A DNA stretch of 64,000 bases from Nostoc sp. 'Lobaria pulmonaria (5183) cyanobiont'. Its GTDB lineage: Bacteria > Cyanobacteriota > Cyanobacteriia > Cyanobacteriales > Nostocaceae. Position numbers and translations under genes: made by a program. The DNA is taken from the NCBI RefSeq assembly GCF_002949795.1, contig NZ_CP026692.1, forward strand, positions 4,758,545-4,822,544, written 5' to 3'. This document shows, in pieces, positions 8,570 through 17,830 of this stretch (position 1 is the stretch's first letter; the number at the start of each line of letters is the position of its first letter). A model generated the notes under the pieces. That model ran no database searches. It was not told where the DNA came from and worked only from the letters and a program-made list of their open reading frames with translations.

Positions 8570-9229
8570 TTATACCCATGCTGCTGCTGCTTCCCAACCT
8601 AAACCCCTCCGTATAATTGCTGCTTCGTCTCCGGTCATATCCAAGATGGTAGATACTTCATAAGTAGGTTCCTCGCCAGTGTCTACAATTATGTCTACCA
8701 ACTTGTCCAAACGATCAAATAGCTCTACCCGCGACTGAATCGTTTCAGGATCTATCCGAATCATGCCATTATCTGCTTCATCTGGTGGCAGATGTGCTGA
8801 AGTTGAAATAATCGGATTGCCCAATGCTGCCAGCAACTCCAAACACACAGTATGGTCTGGTACTCTAATTCCAGTAGTTTTCCGCTTGGGGCTTTGCACC
8901 AATCGCGGTACTAACTTCGTAGCTGGGAGCAAAAACGTGTATGGCCCTGGAATCAGGCGTTTCATAATCCGATAAGCTGTGTCACTTACGAAGGCATAAG
9001 TTGCCACATTTGAAAGCGAGGGACATAAAAATGTCAATGGTTTATCGTTTGCTAGCTGTTTAATTTGCCGCACTCGTTCTACCGCCGACTTGGCATTCAA
9101 ATCACAACCGATCGCATAGACTGTATCAGTAGGGTAAAGCATGACTGCGCCACTAGAGAGCGCCGACTTTATTTCCTCTATTCGGCGAATTTGAGGATTA
9201 TCCGGATGAACTGGGAAAATTTTTGCCAT
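8570..9229 (-). CDS. L-threonylcarbamoyladenylate synthase family (Sua5/YciO/YrdC)
   Basis: A 219-residue single YrdC domain. IRRIEEIKSALSSGAVMLYP, then YPTDTVYAIGCDL, KQLANDKPLTFLC, LIPGPYTFLLPAT and IGIRVPDH-type (TTGIRVPDHTVCLEL) segments match the fold. GNPIISTSAH is the conserved S-x-N-like block. TsaC/Sua5 enzymes make threonylcarbamoyl-AMP for the t6A37 modification of ANN-decoding tRNAs. The protein lacks the extra C-terminal Sua5 domain and has YciO-like features, so its exact activity is less certain than the family. Confidence 0.85.
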   Translation of the reverse strand: MAKIFPVHPDNPQIRRIEEIKSALSSGAVMLYPTDTVYAIGCDLNAKSAVERVRQIKQLANDKPLTFLCPSLSNVATYAFVSDTAYRIMKRLIPGPYTFLLPATKLVPRLVQSPKRKTTGIRVPDHTVCLELLAALGNPIISTSAHLPPDEADNGMIRIDPETIQSRVELFDRLDKLVDIIVDTGEEPTYEVSTILDMTGDEAAIIRRGLGWEAAAAWV

Positions 9230-9292
9230 AGGAGGGGGAGTAGGGGAGCAGAGAAGAAGAACTATTAATTATTGATCAATTCCCAATGCCCC

Positions 9293-9342
9293 ATGACTAA
9301 TGACTAATGACTAATGACTAATGACTAATGACCAATGACTAA
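9293..9342. repeat. Heptanucleotide tandem repeat (ATGACTA)n
   Basis: About seven tandem copies of ATGACTA, one reading ATGACCA. The array ends 6 bases before the larC start codon. Such 7-bp short tandemly repeated sequences are known from heterocystous cyanobacteria. Confidence 0.95.
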
Positions 9343-9348
9343 TTTTTT

Positions 9349-10626
9349 ATGAATAAAATCGCTTATCTTCAATGTCCGACAGGAATTTCTGGTGATATGT
9401 GCCTGGGTGCTTTGGTAAGTTTGGGTGTTCCTGTGGAGTATTTAATGGAAAAACTTAATGGGTTGGGTATTGAACAGGAATATCAGTTAAGGGCAGAACT
9501 TGTCCAACGGAATGGTCAGCAGGCGACTAAAGTCCATGTGGATTTAGTAAACGATCATCATCACCACGATCGCGAACACAGTCATCATCACACACGCCAC
9601 TTGCCAGAAATAGAGCAGATGATTCTCAAAGCGGGGTTGCCATCACGGGCAGAAGCTTGGAGTTTAGCGGTATTTCGGCAGCTAGCGGTGGCAGAAGGGG
9701 CGGTGCATGGCATTTCACCTGAAAAAGTTCATTTTCATGAGGTGGGTGCTATAGATGCGATCGTAGATATTGTGGGTACTTGCCTGGGGTTGGATTGGTT
9801 GGGCATTGAGAGCAATGGCGAAGGATTGCCCCTACTTTATTGCTCGGCGTTCCCGACTGGTGGCGGCACTGTTCGGGCTGCACATGGTCAGATGGCAGTA
9901 CCAGTCCCAGCAGTATTAAAGCTGTGGGAAATGCGGGGTTGTCCAGTTTATAGCAATGGGATTGACAGAGAACTGGTGACACCAACAGGAGCTGCGATCG
10001 CCACTACTTTGGCAAGAGATTTTGGTTCACCACCTGCGATCGCTATCAAGCAGATAGGACTGGGAGCAGGAACCATAAATTTATCCATTCCAAATATTTT
10101 ACGCTTCTGGTTGGGTGAAAGCGCAAGTTTACAGGCAAATTTCAGTGATTCTGAAGCTACTAGCTCAAACTTGGAAACAATCTCGGTATTAGAAACCCAA
10201 ATTGATGATTTAAGTCCACAAGCGATTGGCTATGTGTTTGAGGCGTTGTTTGCGGCTGGGGCACTGGATGTTTTTACCCAAGCGATCGGGATGAAAAAGT
10301 CCCGTCCGGGGATTTTACTAACTGTGATTTGTCATCCAGAAAATTTACTCAGTTGTGAAGCCGTTATCTTCCGCGAAACTACAACTTTAGGCATTCGGCG
10401 AACAACTCAGCAACGTGCCATTTTACAACGGGAAATTCAACAAGTGGAAACGGAATATGGCAAAGTGCGTGTCAAAATAGCATGGAAGGGACAATCACCA
10501 GAAAAAGTTATTGCAAATGTGCAGCCAGAATATGAAGATTGTGCAGACTTAGCCCGAAAACATAATATTCCCTGGCGCGAAATTCAACGGTTGGCGCTAC
10601 AGCGTTGGTATTTAGTCAATGGCTGA
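9349..10626 (+). CDS. larC: Nickel pincer cofactor biosynthesis protein LarC
   Basis: A 425-residue protein starting MNKIAYLQCPTGISGDMCLG, the hallmark N-terminus of LarC (DUF111). A histidine-rich metal-binding stretch is at residues 70-84. EKVHFHEVGAIDAIVDIVG and TPTGAAIATTLA follow, and a C-terminal half starts near VLETQIDDLSPQAIGYVFEA. LarC inserts nickel into the pyridinium bis-thiocarboxylate cofactor of lactate racemase LarA. No larB, larE or intact larA is adjacent. A LarA-like remnant lies at 61947-62354. The protein appears intact and uninterrupted, so it need not use the frameshift known for some LarC genes. Confidence 0.92.
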   Translation: MNKIAYLQCPTGISGDMCLGALVSLGVPVEYLMEKLNGLGIEQEYQLRAELVQRNGQQATKVHVDLVNDHHHHDREHSHHHTRHLPEIEQMILKAGLPSRAEAWSLAVFRQLAVAEGAVHGISPEKVHFHEVGAIDAIVDIVGTCLGLDWLGIESNGEGLPLLYCSAFPTGGGTVRAAHGQMAVPVPAVLKLWEMRGCPVYSNGIDRELVTPTGAAIATTLARDFGSPPAIAIKQIGLGAGTINLSIPNILRFWLGESASLQANFSDSEATSSNLETISVLETQIDDLSPQAIGYVFEALFAAGALDVFTQAIGMKKSRPGILLTVICHPENLLSCEAVIFRETTTLGIRRTTQQRAILQREIQQVETEYGKVRVKIAWKGQSPEKVIANVQPEYEDCADLARKHNIPWREIQRLALQRWYLVNG

Positions 10627-10678
10627 TAGTTTGCGATCGCAACCCCATATAGTCTTATATTTTGATGTGCCGCCTCAA

Positions 10679-10771
10679 TTAAACCTTGTAATCTTTTCTT
10701 TTACCACGTTCATCTACACCAAAATAGCCAATTGGTAAAAAGCCCCAATCTACCGTTAAGGCTATACTCAT
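10679..10771 (-). CDS. Candidate 30-residue small protein
   Basis: An ATG-started minus-strand frame reads MSIALTVDWGFLPIGYFGVD followed by ERGKRKDYKV and TAA. It ends cleanly and has a natural-looking composition, with a hydrophobic half and then a basic half. I do not recognise a family. It could equally be the surviving tail of a lost gene. Confidence 0.3.
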   Translation of the reverse strand: MSIALTVDWGFLPIGYFGVDERGKRKDYKV

Positions 10772-10814
10772 CAAAGGTTAATTAAGGATTTATGCAAGTT
10801 TAAATAAAATTTTA

Positions 10815-10844
10815 GATCCCCGATTTCTTCAAGAAGTCGGGGAT
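10815..10844. terminator. Bidirectional terminator between larC and the glycosyltransferase
   Basis: ATCCCCGA (10816-10823) pairs with TCGGGGAT (10837-10844), and the helix extends inward through TTCTT/AAGAA to a tiny loop. T and A runs flank it on both sides. It lies between two convergent genes and belongs to a common Nostoc hairpin type. Confidence 0.75.
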
Positions 10845-10849
10845 TTATA

Positions 10850-12037
10850 TTACCACGCTATTTGCGATCGCTCTTGTACAACTCGCTGATACACTTCCTC
10901 TGTTTGCTTGGCTAATTTTGGCCAGCTAAAGCGTCGCTCTAAATCCTCATAAGCGTTATCTATCAGCCATTGGCGATAACCTGGATTTTTCAACACTTCT
11001 AAAATTCCCCAAGCTAAAGAATCGGGATTGTTCACCCAAGTTACAATGCCTGTTTTGGTATGTTGGACTACTTCTGGAAAACCACCAGTATCAGAAACTA
11101 CTACAGGTACACGCGAGGCAAAGCTTTCTAAGGCTACAATTCCAAAGGGTTCGTAAAGACTCGGAAAAACTGCGCAGTCTGCGACAGTTTGAAATTTATC
11201 TAAGTATTCATCGGAGAGAAAACCGGTAAAATAGCAATGATGCCAAATTCCCAAGTCCCAAGCTTGGCGCTTGAGATGGTCAGTATTACCACCACCAACA
11301 ATTACAAATTTTACCTTCCCTCCCATTTGGGAAAGGATTTTGGGTGCAGCATTGAGCCATACAGATACACCTTTTTCGTAGGTCATACGACCGAGGTAAT
11401 AAACTATTTTTTCATCGTCTGTGGCAAATTGGCGGCGAAAATCCAGAGCGTGAAAATCTATGTGATGCTGTTTCTTTTCGGCTCGGATACCGTTATAAAT
11501 GACATCGATTTTGTTCCAAGGACTGTGTAGTGCTCGTTCTATTTCTTGGCGCATATAGTCGCTACAAACAATAATCCGCCAAGCGTTGAAAGCCAGCAAG
11601 TTTTCTTTGCCATTAATATAGCCTTGGATGGCAGTATGAATACCGTTATAGCGTCCGTATTCCGTAGCGTGAATTGTGGCAATTAGTGGTATTTTGAAAT
11701 TATGCTTGAGAGCGATCGCAGCATCTCCGACTAACCAATCATGGGCATGAATTAAATCAAAGGGCCCTTCTTCTAAAATCAACTTACCAGCGTGATCTCC
11801 CATACTCAGGTTGAGATTGACTACCCAGTGGAAAAAGTCATTACTATATGCCACTGGCACTCGATGTATCTTTACTCCTTCAACTACCTCATACATCGAC
11901 GCGTGACCAAACTCCGCTGTAATCAGGTGAATTTCATGTCCTAGCTTTACTAGTTCCGGGTACAACTCCGCCACGTGTCGCGCAATTCCCCCAATAATCC
12001 TTGGTGGAAACTCCCAACTCAGTACCAGTATCTTCAT
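10850..12037 (-). CDS. Glycosyltransferase family 4
   Basis: A 395-residue GT-B fold protein. The N-terminal domain starts MKILVLSWEFPPRIIGGIAR with a glycine loop and contains FDLIHAHDWLVGDAAI near residues 93-108. The C-terminal nucleotide-sugar domain contains IVYYLGRMTYEKGVSVWLNA and the E-x7-E block in FPSLYEPFGIVALESFASRV. The N-terminus resembles glycogen-synthase-like and mannosyltransferase-like GT4 members. The acceptor and sugar cannot be read from sequence. It is transcribed alone, ending at the hairpin at 10815-10844. Confidence 0.9.
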   Translation of the reverse strand: MKILVLSWEFPPRIIGGIARHVAELYPELVKLGHEIHLITAEFGHASMYEVVEGVKIHRVPVAYSNDFFHWVVNLNLSMGDHAGKLILEEGPFDLIHAHDWLVGDAAIALKHNFKIPLIATIHATEYGRYNGIHTAIQGYINGKENLLAFNAWRIIVCSDYMRQEIERALHSPWNKIDVIYNGIRAEKKQHHIDFHALDFRRQFATDDEKIVYYLGRMTYEKGVSVWLNAAPKILSQMGGKVKFVIVGGGNTDHLKRQAWDLGIWHHCYFTGFLSDEYLDKFQTVADCAVFPSLYEPFGIVALESFASRVPVVVSDTGGFPEVVQHTKTGIVTWVNNPDSLAWGILEVLKNPGYRQWLIDNAYEDLERRFSWPKLAKQTEEVYQRVVQERSQIAW

Positions 12038-12177
12038 CTACTAGCCTCCCCAACACTTTATAAATATCTAACAAACTACATTTACCTAAAAATACAAGTC
12101 TGGCTAATGCAGTGAGTACTTTTACTAAAATTTTTAGATTTTTTAACAGTGATTTTGTTAAAGCTTATCTAACAGTA

Positions 12178-12225
12178 GGCAGGGGGCAGGAGACAGGGGG
12201 CAGGAGGCAGGGGGCAGGAGGAACC
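12178..12225. repeat. G-rich tandem repeat
   Basis: Tandem units of AGGGGGCAGGAG(A/G)C, about four copies, lie in the gap between lepA and the glycosyltransferase gene. This purine-rich intergenic repeat type recurs at 50872-50930. Confidence 0.8.
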
Positions 12226-12290
12226 TACCCTACGCGCCAATACGTGATTTAGCTGAATTCTGAATTCTGACTTTTGACTCCTGAATTCTA

Positions 12291-14102
12291 TTAGCTTTGA
12301 TCCAAGCGCAGTACTGCCATAAAGGCTTCCTGGGGTACATCTACAGTACCTACAGATTTCATCCGCTTTTTACCTTTTGCTTGCTTCTGCAAAAGTTTTT
12401 TCTTCCGACTGATGTCACCACCGTAGCATTTGGCTAACACATCTTTCCGCAGAGCGGGGATATGTTCGCTGGCAATAACTTTACTGCCAATAGATGCCTG
12501 AATTGGCACTTTGAATTGATGGCGGGGAATTAATTCCTTGAGTTTTTCTGCCATTGCCCGCCCAACGTTGTAAGCTTTATCTCGATGCACAATCATCGCC
12601 AAGGAATCCACAGGATCGCCGTTAATCATGATATCCAGCTTCACCAAAGGATTTTCACGGTAGCCAATGATGTGATATTCCATACTTGCGTAACCGCGCG
12701 ATCGCGATTTCATCTGATCGAAAAAGTCAGTTACAACTTCCGCCAAGGGTAGCTCATAAGTAAGGGTGGTTCGTCCTTGGGCGAGATATTTCATATCTTT
12801 GAAGATGCCACGGCGATTTTGTGACAACTCCATCAAGCTGCCGACATAAGTTTCCGGCGTAATCATCTCTACTTGGACGTAGGGTTCTTCAATTTTTTCG
12901 CGATCGTTGGGAGAAGGTAAACGACTAGGATTATCGATGTACAGTTCCTCACCTTTGAGGGTAATCACCTTATAAACCACCGAGGGGGCTGTAATGATTA
13001 AATCTAGGTTATACTCTCGCTCTAGACGTTCTTGGACAATTTCCATGTGCAGCAAACCCAAGAACCCGCAACGGAAGCCAAACCCCATCGCGCTCGAAGT
13101 TTCTGGTTCGTAATGTAGCGCTGCATCGTTGAGTTCCAGCTTTTCCAAGGCTTCGCGCAAATCTTCAAATTGATCGGCATCAATGGGGAACATCCCGCAA
13201 AAAACCATTGGGTTCGCTTCTGCATAACCTGGTAAGGGTGACTCTGCTTTCGCCTTACTAAGAGTAATTGTGTCTCCTACTCGTGCATCAGCTACAGCTC
13301 TTATTGCCGCTCCCAAATAGCCTACTTCCCCAGCGTGTAGTTCATCAACTTGCTTTTGAGTCGGAGAAAGAACGCCTAACTCATCAATTTCAAATTCTTT
13401 ACCAGATGCCATTAAATGGATGCGATCGCCTTTTTTCACGGTGCCATCCATCACCCGAAAATACACAATTACTCCCCGGTAGCTGTCGTAATAGCTATCA
13501 AATATTAACGCTCGGAGGCGTTCATTTATGGTATTTGGTGGTGGCGGTATCCGCTCAACAACTGCTTCTAAAATCTCATCAATACCAATTCCTTCTTTAG
13601 CAGAAGCCAGAATCGCCCCACTGCAATCTAGACCGATAATTTCTTCAATTTCGCTAATTACCCGTTCTGGTTCAGCCCCCGGCAAATCGATTTTATTCAA
13701 AACCGGAATAATTTCCAGGTTACTCTCTAACGCTAAATATACATTTGCCAAAGTTTGCGCCTCCACACCTTGGGACGCATCTACTACCAATAGCGCTCCT
13801 TCGCAAGCAACAAGAGAGCGGGAGACTTCATAAGAGAAATCCACGTGTCCTGGAGTATCAATTAGGTTCAGCACATACTGCTGACCATCCTTAGCTGTGT
13901 AGTTCATCCGGGCAGCTTGCAGCTTAATTGTAATGCCGCGCTCTCGTTCGAGATCCATGTTGTCGAGAAACTGTTCCTTCATCTGTCGGTCTTCAACAGT
14001 GCCAGTAGCTTGTAGTAAGCGATCGGCGAGGGTTGATTTCCCGTGGTCGATGTGAGCAATAATACAAAAATTGCGAATGCGAACTGCGGGAACGTCAGTC
14101 AT
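12291..14102 (-). CDS. lepA: Elongation factor 4 (LepA)
   Basis: A 603-residue translational GTPase of full length. G1 is [13 protein letters not shown] (residues 16-28), G3 is [11 protein letters not shown] and G4 is NKIDLPGA. The LepA-specific C-terminal domain ends in [19 protein letters not shown] and [16 protein letters not shown]. LepA back-translocates or rescues stalled ribosomes under ionic stress (family knowledge). The ATG at 14100-14102 gives the standard N-terminus. It is transcribed on its own. Confidence 0.97.
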   Translation of the reverse strand: MTDVPAVRIRNFCIIAHIDHGKSTLADRLLQATGTVEDRQMKEQFLDNMDLERERGITIKLQAARMNYTAKDGQQYVLNLIDTPGHVDFSYEVSRSLVACEGALLVVDASQGVEAQTLANVYLALESNLEIIPVLNKIDLPGAEPERVISEIEEIIGLDCSGAILASAKEGIGIDEILEAVVERIPPPPNTINERLRALIFDSYYDSYRGVIVYFRVMDGTVKKGDRIHLMASGKEFEIDELGVLSPTQKQVDELHAGEVGYLGAAIRAVADARVGDTITLSKAKAESPLPGYAEANPMVFCGMFPIDADQFEDLREALEKLELNDAALHYEPETSSAMGFGFRCGFLGLLHMEIVQERLEREYNLDLIITAPSVVYKVITLKGEELYIDNPSRLPSPNDREKIEEPYVQVEMITPETYVGSLMELSQNRRGIFKDMKYLAQGRTTLTYELPLAEVVTDFFDQMKSRSRGYASMEYHIIGYRENPLVKLDIMINGDPVDSLAMIVHRDKAYNVGRAMAEKLKELIPRHQFKVPIQASIGSKVIASEHIPALRKDVLAKCYGGDISRKKKLLQKQAKGKKRMKSVGTVDVPQEAFMAVLRLDQS

Positions 14103-14596
14103 ATACTATCTTTGCCTTAGCAGCAACCAAAATTAAAAGGGCAATTTACTTAATGTATTTTAATGCTTTCTTAGCCAAGACGCTGCTAGCTTTTTAGTGC
14201 TGAGTTAGGAGTTAGGAGCTAGGAATTAGGAGTTAAGAGTTATTATTCTTCCCCTGCCCCTCTGCACCCTGCGCCTCTTCACCCCATCTTTAACTTTCGA
14301 TCTAAATAGGTGGACTTTTAAGAATATTATGAAAGTCTATTTGTCGCTGCTAGTATTCAACAGCTAGGAGCGTACAATAAATGTAAATAAGTACATGTAG
14401 GGATCATGTAGGGATCGTGGGCAATTGCGATCGGTAATTGCCCACAATCGCTGATCTATCGGCAAAATTTCTAGAGCCATTGTCTAGTCAGTTATATGAA
14501 AAATGCAATTTAAAACTTAAAGCTGTTACTTTGCTGCTATTTCAGGGAAGTATTTAACTGTGCCCTTGAAAATTTTTCAGCGAATTAGCCCAAATA
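14103..14596. other. Intergenic region with repeats and a perfect hairpin
   Basis: The gap between divergent lepA and the 14597 gene holds a GTTAGGA tandem repeat (14202-14239). It also holds a perfect inverted repeat, GTGGGCAATT (14417-14426) with AATTGCCCAC (14436-14445), around a GCGATCGGT loop. The hairpin lies just after an imperfect duplication of GTAGGGATC. No gene is seen. Confidence 0.6.
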
Positions 14597-14899
14597 ATGA
14601 ATATAACTACTTTACAAAGCTTTAGACAAAACCAATTCAAAGAATTCAGAGTATATAAACCTATGAATATGAGAGAGAAAACTACCGAAGCGGAAAATAC
14701 ACAAGCCGATAAGGTAGAAATTGCTGTCCGCCTAGACTCCGAGTTACTAAAGCAAATTCAGCATCTCACCAATGACCCAAGCAAAGTAATTGAGGTGGCG
14801 ATTCGCCAGTGGTTACGAGGTGAAATCCTTAGAGATGACGAACTAACGCGTACACCTGTGCGTACTCCTGTTCCTCCTCGCGGTGAATGGAACGATTGA
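14597..14899 (+). CDS. Small cyanobacterial protein with possible ribbon-helix-helix fold
   Basis: A 100-residue hydrophilic protein. The central part (KVEIAVRLDSELLKQIQHL, then DPSKVIEVAIRQWLRG) has a strand-helix-helix pattern like a ribbon-helix-helix DNA-binding domain. The tail is proline-rich (TRTPVRTPVPPRGEW). Starts at M23 (14663) or M25 (14669) would remove an unconserved N-terminus and are plausible. No partner toxin gene is adjacent, so a toxin-antitoxin role is not supported. The domain assignment is inferred from pattern only. Confidence 0.6.
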   Translation: MNITTLQSFRQNQFKEFRVYKPMNMREKTTEAENTQADKVEIAVRLDSELLKQIQHLTNDPSKVIEVAIRQWLRGEILRDDELTRTPVRTPVPPRGEWND

Positions 14900-15076
14900 C
14901 GCCATTATTAGTTCAGCTGTCAATGCAAGTTAAAAAAAGTAAAGTTTGCCAATCTGGTTTCCAAAACACCAAAAAATACCCAATAAAACACAAAAAAGCT
15001 GTAAAAATTTATGTATAAATTTCAGCGGCTTTAGTAAAATTACGGTCGGATACCCTTTGTCTATCCAACTCAATTA

Positions 15077-16846
15077 ATGACTATTACTGCCAATTCCCAA
15101 TTGTCGAATGTATTTTCCCAAAATCTGGAATCTATTTCCAGTAAGACTGATGGCTCATTACCAACTCTAGGAGCCGAGTTGGTGTATACGCAAGATGGGA
15201 CAGGGTGCTATCTGACCTTTTGTTGGCAGTACAGCGAACTCCTGGGGTTAAATACTGAAAAAATAGTTGACGAACTCAACCAGACCCAAACCTTTGCTCC
15301 TGTGGATAAGGTTACTTATTTGGAACGATTGCACCGAGTTTTGACAAGTTTGGTGCCAGAAAGGTTTCAGTGTTGGTTTAGCTATCACAAGGAATTATTT
15401 GAGTTGGACTTAGTGATTAGTCCGATTATGCCGAGTTTGGGAACAACTGCGACTACAGTTTTAGTGATGGGACGGTTAGTGCAAGCCACACTAAACAAAA
15501 AACAAGCGCGTGCGGCATCAAAAACGCCCACACAAATAGAGTTGGCAATACGATCACAGCAACACCAAAAACTCGTCAATCGCATTACCAGAAATATTCG
15601 CCGGACATTGGATTTAGATATTATTTGGCAGCAAACAGTTGACAGTTTGGGGAAAGCACTGCGACTAGAGCGCTGCATTATTTGTCCTTACCAACCCTCA
15701 AGCTCAAAAGTGCAGGTGAAGGCTGAGTATCGCCAGCCAGAACTCAAATCAATGCTTGGCTCTGACATAGATATAGCTTCTGAGCCTGCCTTTGCTCAAG
15801 CCTTGGCAACCCTAGAACCAGTTATGATGGAAGTGCCTGGATACAAAGACAAAGAGTCTGGGCGGCAGAAAACTTTGGTAATTGCCACTTGTTATCAAGA
15901 TCAAGCCAATGGATTGGTTGCCTTGAATTGGCAGGATGAATGCTACACATTAACAGAATCGGAATTAGAACTAGCAAAAGAAGCAGCAGATCAATTGGGA
16001 ACTGCGATCGCTCATGCTACTTTATATGAAGAATTAGAAATAGCGCGTCAAAAAGCCGAAGAAGCTTCCCGCCTCAAAAGCGAGTTTCTAGCTAATGTAT
16101 CCCATGAAATTCGTACCCCCCTCAACGGTATGATTGGCTTTTTGAAGCTGATTTTGGAAGGGATGGCAGATGACCCTGAAGAACAAAATCAGTTTTTGGC
16201 AGAAGCTCACCAGTTATCAATACACCTGCTGAATATCATCAACGATATTTTGGACATTGCCAAAATTGAAGCTGGTAAAATGGAGCTAGCTTACGCTCCA
16301 GTCAAGCTAGATGAGCTATTCAGTCATGTAGAAGGTTTCATGCGTCCCCAAGCAGAAATGAGAAACCTCAGCTTTCGGATGCAAATGCCTGCTACCTCCG
16401 ATGAAATCATTGTCCAAAGCAACTACCAACGGTTGCTACAAGTGATGATCAATTTAGTAGGTAATGCGATCAAATTTACTCATGAGGGTGGCGTTACCGT
16501 CAGCGCCGATTTAGTACTCAAAAAGGCGAACTTTCAAGATCAGCAATTTCCTGGGATGGTCAGAGTACGTGTAGCAGACACTGGTATTGGTGTTTCTTTG
16601 GATAAACAAGATAAACTATTTCAATTATTCTCTCAGGTGGATGGTTCTCGCACTCGCCAGTACGGCGGCACAGGTTTGGGACTGGCAATATCCCAAAAGC
16701 TCGTGGAGGCAATGGGCGGCGAGGTACATTTTTATAGTTTGGGCGAAGGACTTGGCTCAACAGTCACATTCACCGTGCCACTATATCAACAACCAGTCAT
16801 GGTTTCGTCTAATGATAGCGACTCAACAAGTAGTGCTGAGTGTTGA
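15077..16846 (+). CDS. Sensor histidine kinase with PAS-like and GAF domains
   Basis: A 589-residue cytoplasmic-looking kinase with no membrane segment. Residues about 30-135 look PAS-like. A GAF domain spans about 160-315 (LDLDIIWQQTVDSLGKALRL, ending QLGTAIAHATLYEEL). The HisKA H-box is FLANVSHEIRTPLNG with H343. In the ATPase domain the N-box is INLVGNAIKF, G1 is VADTGIGVS, and G2 is GGTGLGLAIS. No receiver domain is fused and no response regulator is adjacent. The GAF does not show an obvious bilin-binding cysteine motif that I can identify. Confidence 0.92.
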   Translation: MTITANSQLSNVFSQNLESISSKTDGSLPTLGAELVYTQDGTGCYLTFCWQYSELLGLNTEKIVDELNQTQTFAPVDKVTYLERLHRVLTSLVPERFQCWFSYHKELFELDLVISPIMPSLGTTATTVLVMGRLVQATLNKKQARAASKTPTQIELAIRSQQHQKLVNRITRNIRRTLDLDIIWQQTVDSLGKALRLERCIICPYQPSSSKVQVKAEYRQPELKSMLGSDIDIASEPAFAQALATLEPVMMEVPGYKDKESGRQKTLVIATCYQDQANGLVALNWQDECYTLTESELELAKEAADQLGTAIAHATLYEELEIARQKAEEASRLKSEFLANVSHEIRTPLNGMIGFLKLILEGMADDPEEQNQFLAEAHQLSIHLLNIINDILDIAKIEAGKMELAYAPVKLDELFSHVEGFMRPQAEMRNLSFRMQMPATSDEIIVQSNYQRLLQVMINLVGNAIKFTHEGGVTVSADLVLKKANFQDQQFPGMVRVRVADTGIGVSLDKQDKLFQLFSQVDGSRTRQYGGTGLGLAISQKLVEAMGGEVHFYSLGEGLGSTVTFTVPLYQQPVMVSSNDSDSTSSAEC

Positions 16847-17521
16847 TTTAGTCATTGGTCATTTGGAACATTACCAATACTGGGTTTTGAGATTTTAAAT
16901 TTAAATTTTTTGAGCAATTATTATTTAATAACTAAATTTGAAATTGGCAAGAGTTCTGTCCCTAGCCATTAGAGTTGTATAATTATAGATTGGGTTGAAG
17001 AACGAATGGCAATAAGAAAAGCCCAAAGACTTATTGTAGGCTCTTAACCAGTTGGCGTAAGGGCTGTATCTTAACTTAATGCCATTCGGTTGAAGAACAA
17101 AATACCACAAACGTCTAAATATTGGCTTTTGCTCGGCTTTACTCCACCTACGAAAAATAGATTTTTGACCCTTTTTTACAGTGAGTGTACTGAGGAGCAT
17201 AAAATCCTGTCTTCCGTTGGACTGCAAAACAGAACCTAAAGGCTAGAGTAAAGTAGGAGGCTCAAAGGAAAACAATGTTTCAGCTAATCTAATCTCAAGT
17301 TGCTAAAACTAGCAGTGGTTTAGTCAAAAGTCATTAAAAACTGACACCTGACAATCATACCGGCAACTAGATTTAGGATCGATTTAACAAAGCTGGAAAA
17401 TAAAACTTTGGATAATGGTTAATGAGTAAGGGTGCATTGGTGAGAGGGATCGTTATTATTCAATGCCCCATGCCCCATTCTCCATTCCCCATACCCATCC
17501 CTAACTTAGCAGGTCTAAACT
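16847..17521. other. Intergenic region before nfu
   Basis: About 670 bases without a convincing gene. A 100-codon minus-strand frame (16925-17227) has no family resemblance and is not reported as a gene. GGTTGAAGAAC occurs twice (about 16993 and 17089). The last 80 bases are C-rich, ATGCCCCAT-type simple sequence. Confidence 0.5.
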
Positions 17522-17752
17522 ATGGAACTCACAATTGACAACGTTGAAACAGTCTTGGATGAAATGCGCCCTTATCTCATGTCTGATGGCGGCAATGTGG
17601 AACTCGTAGAACTTGACGGGCCTGTTGTAAAACTGCGGCTGCAAGGTGCTTGTGGTTCTTGTCCCAGTTCTGCAATGACCCTGAGAATGGGTATTGAGCG
17701 CCGCCTCAAAGAAATGATTCCCGAAATTGCAGAAATTGAGCAAGTGGTGTAA
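17522..17752 (+). CDS. nfu: NifU-like iron-sulfur scaffold (Nfu)
   Basis: A 76-residue protein that is only the NifU C-terminal domain. [20 protein letters not shown] is at residues 10-29, and the cluster-binding C44-x-x-C47 lies in [14 protein letters not shown]. Two monomers bridge a 4Fe-4S cluster through these cysteines for delivery to apo-proteins such as photosystem I (family knowledge). The length is typical of the cyanobacterial NfuA/CnfU type. It is followed after 78 bases by the GH57 gene, but the repeat between them makes cotranscription uncertain. Confidence 0.95.
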   Translation: MELTIDNVETVLDEMRPYLMSDGGNVELVELDGPVVKLRLQGACGSCPSSAMTLRMGIERRLKEMIPEIAEIEQVV

Positions 17753-17754
17753 AA

Positions 17755-17779
17755 GTTAGGAGTTAGGAGTTAGGAGTTA
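17755..17779. repeat. GTTAGGA tandem repeat
   Basis: Three to four tandem copies of AGTTAGG directly follow the nfu stop codon. The same heptamer type is at 14202-14239. Confidence 0.85.
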
Positions 17780-17830
17780 TGAGTTTTGAATCAACTCCTA
17801 ACTCCTTATTCTTAATTCCTAACTATTCTT

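Noticed and set aside
8339-8602. 87-codon plus-strand frame overlapping the threonylcarbamoyl-AMP synthase gene end
   Set aside because: Non-ATG start, overlaps a well supported gene on the other strand, and has no recognisable family or helpful composition.
16925-17227. 100-codon minus-strand frame in the gap before nfu
   Set aside because: No family resemblance and no clear start signal. It contains imperfectly repeated intergenic sequence.
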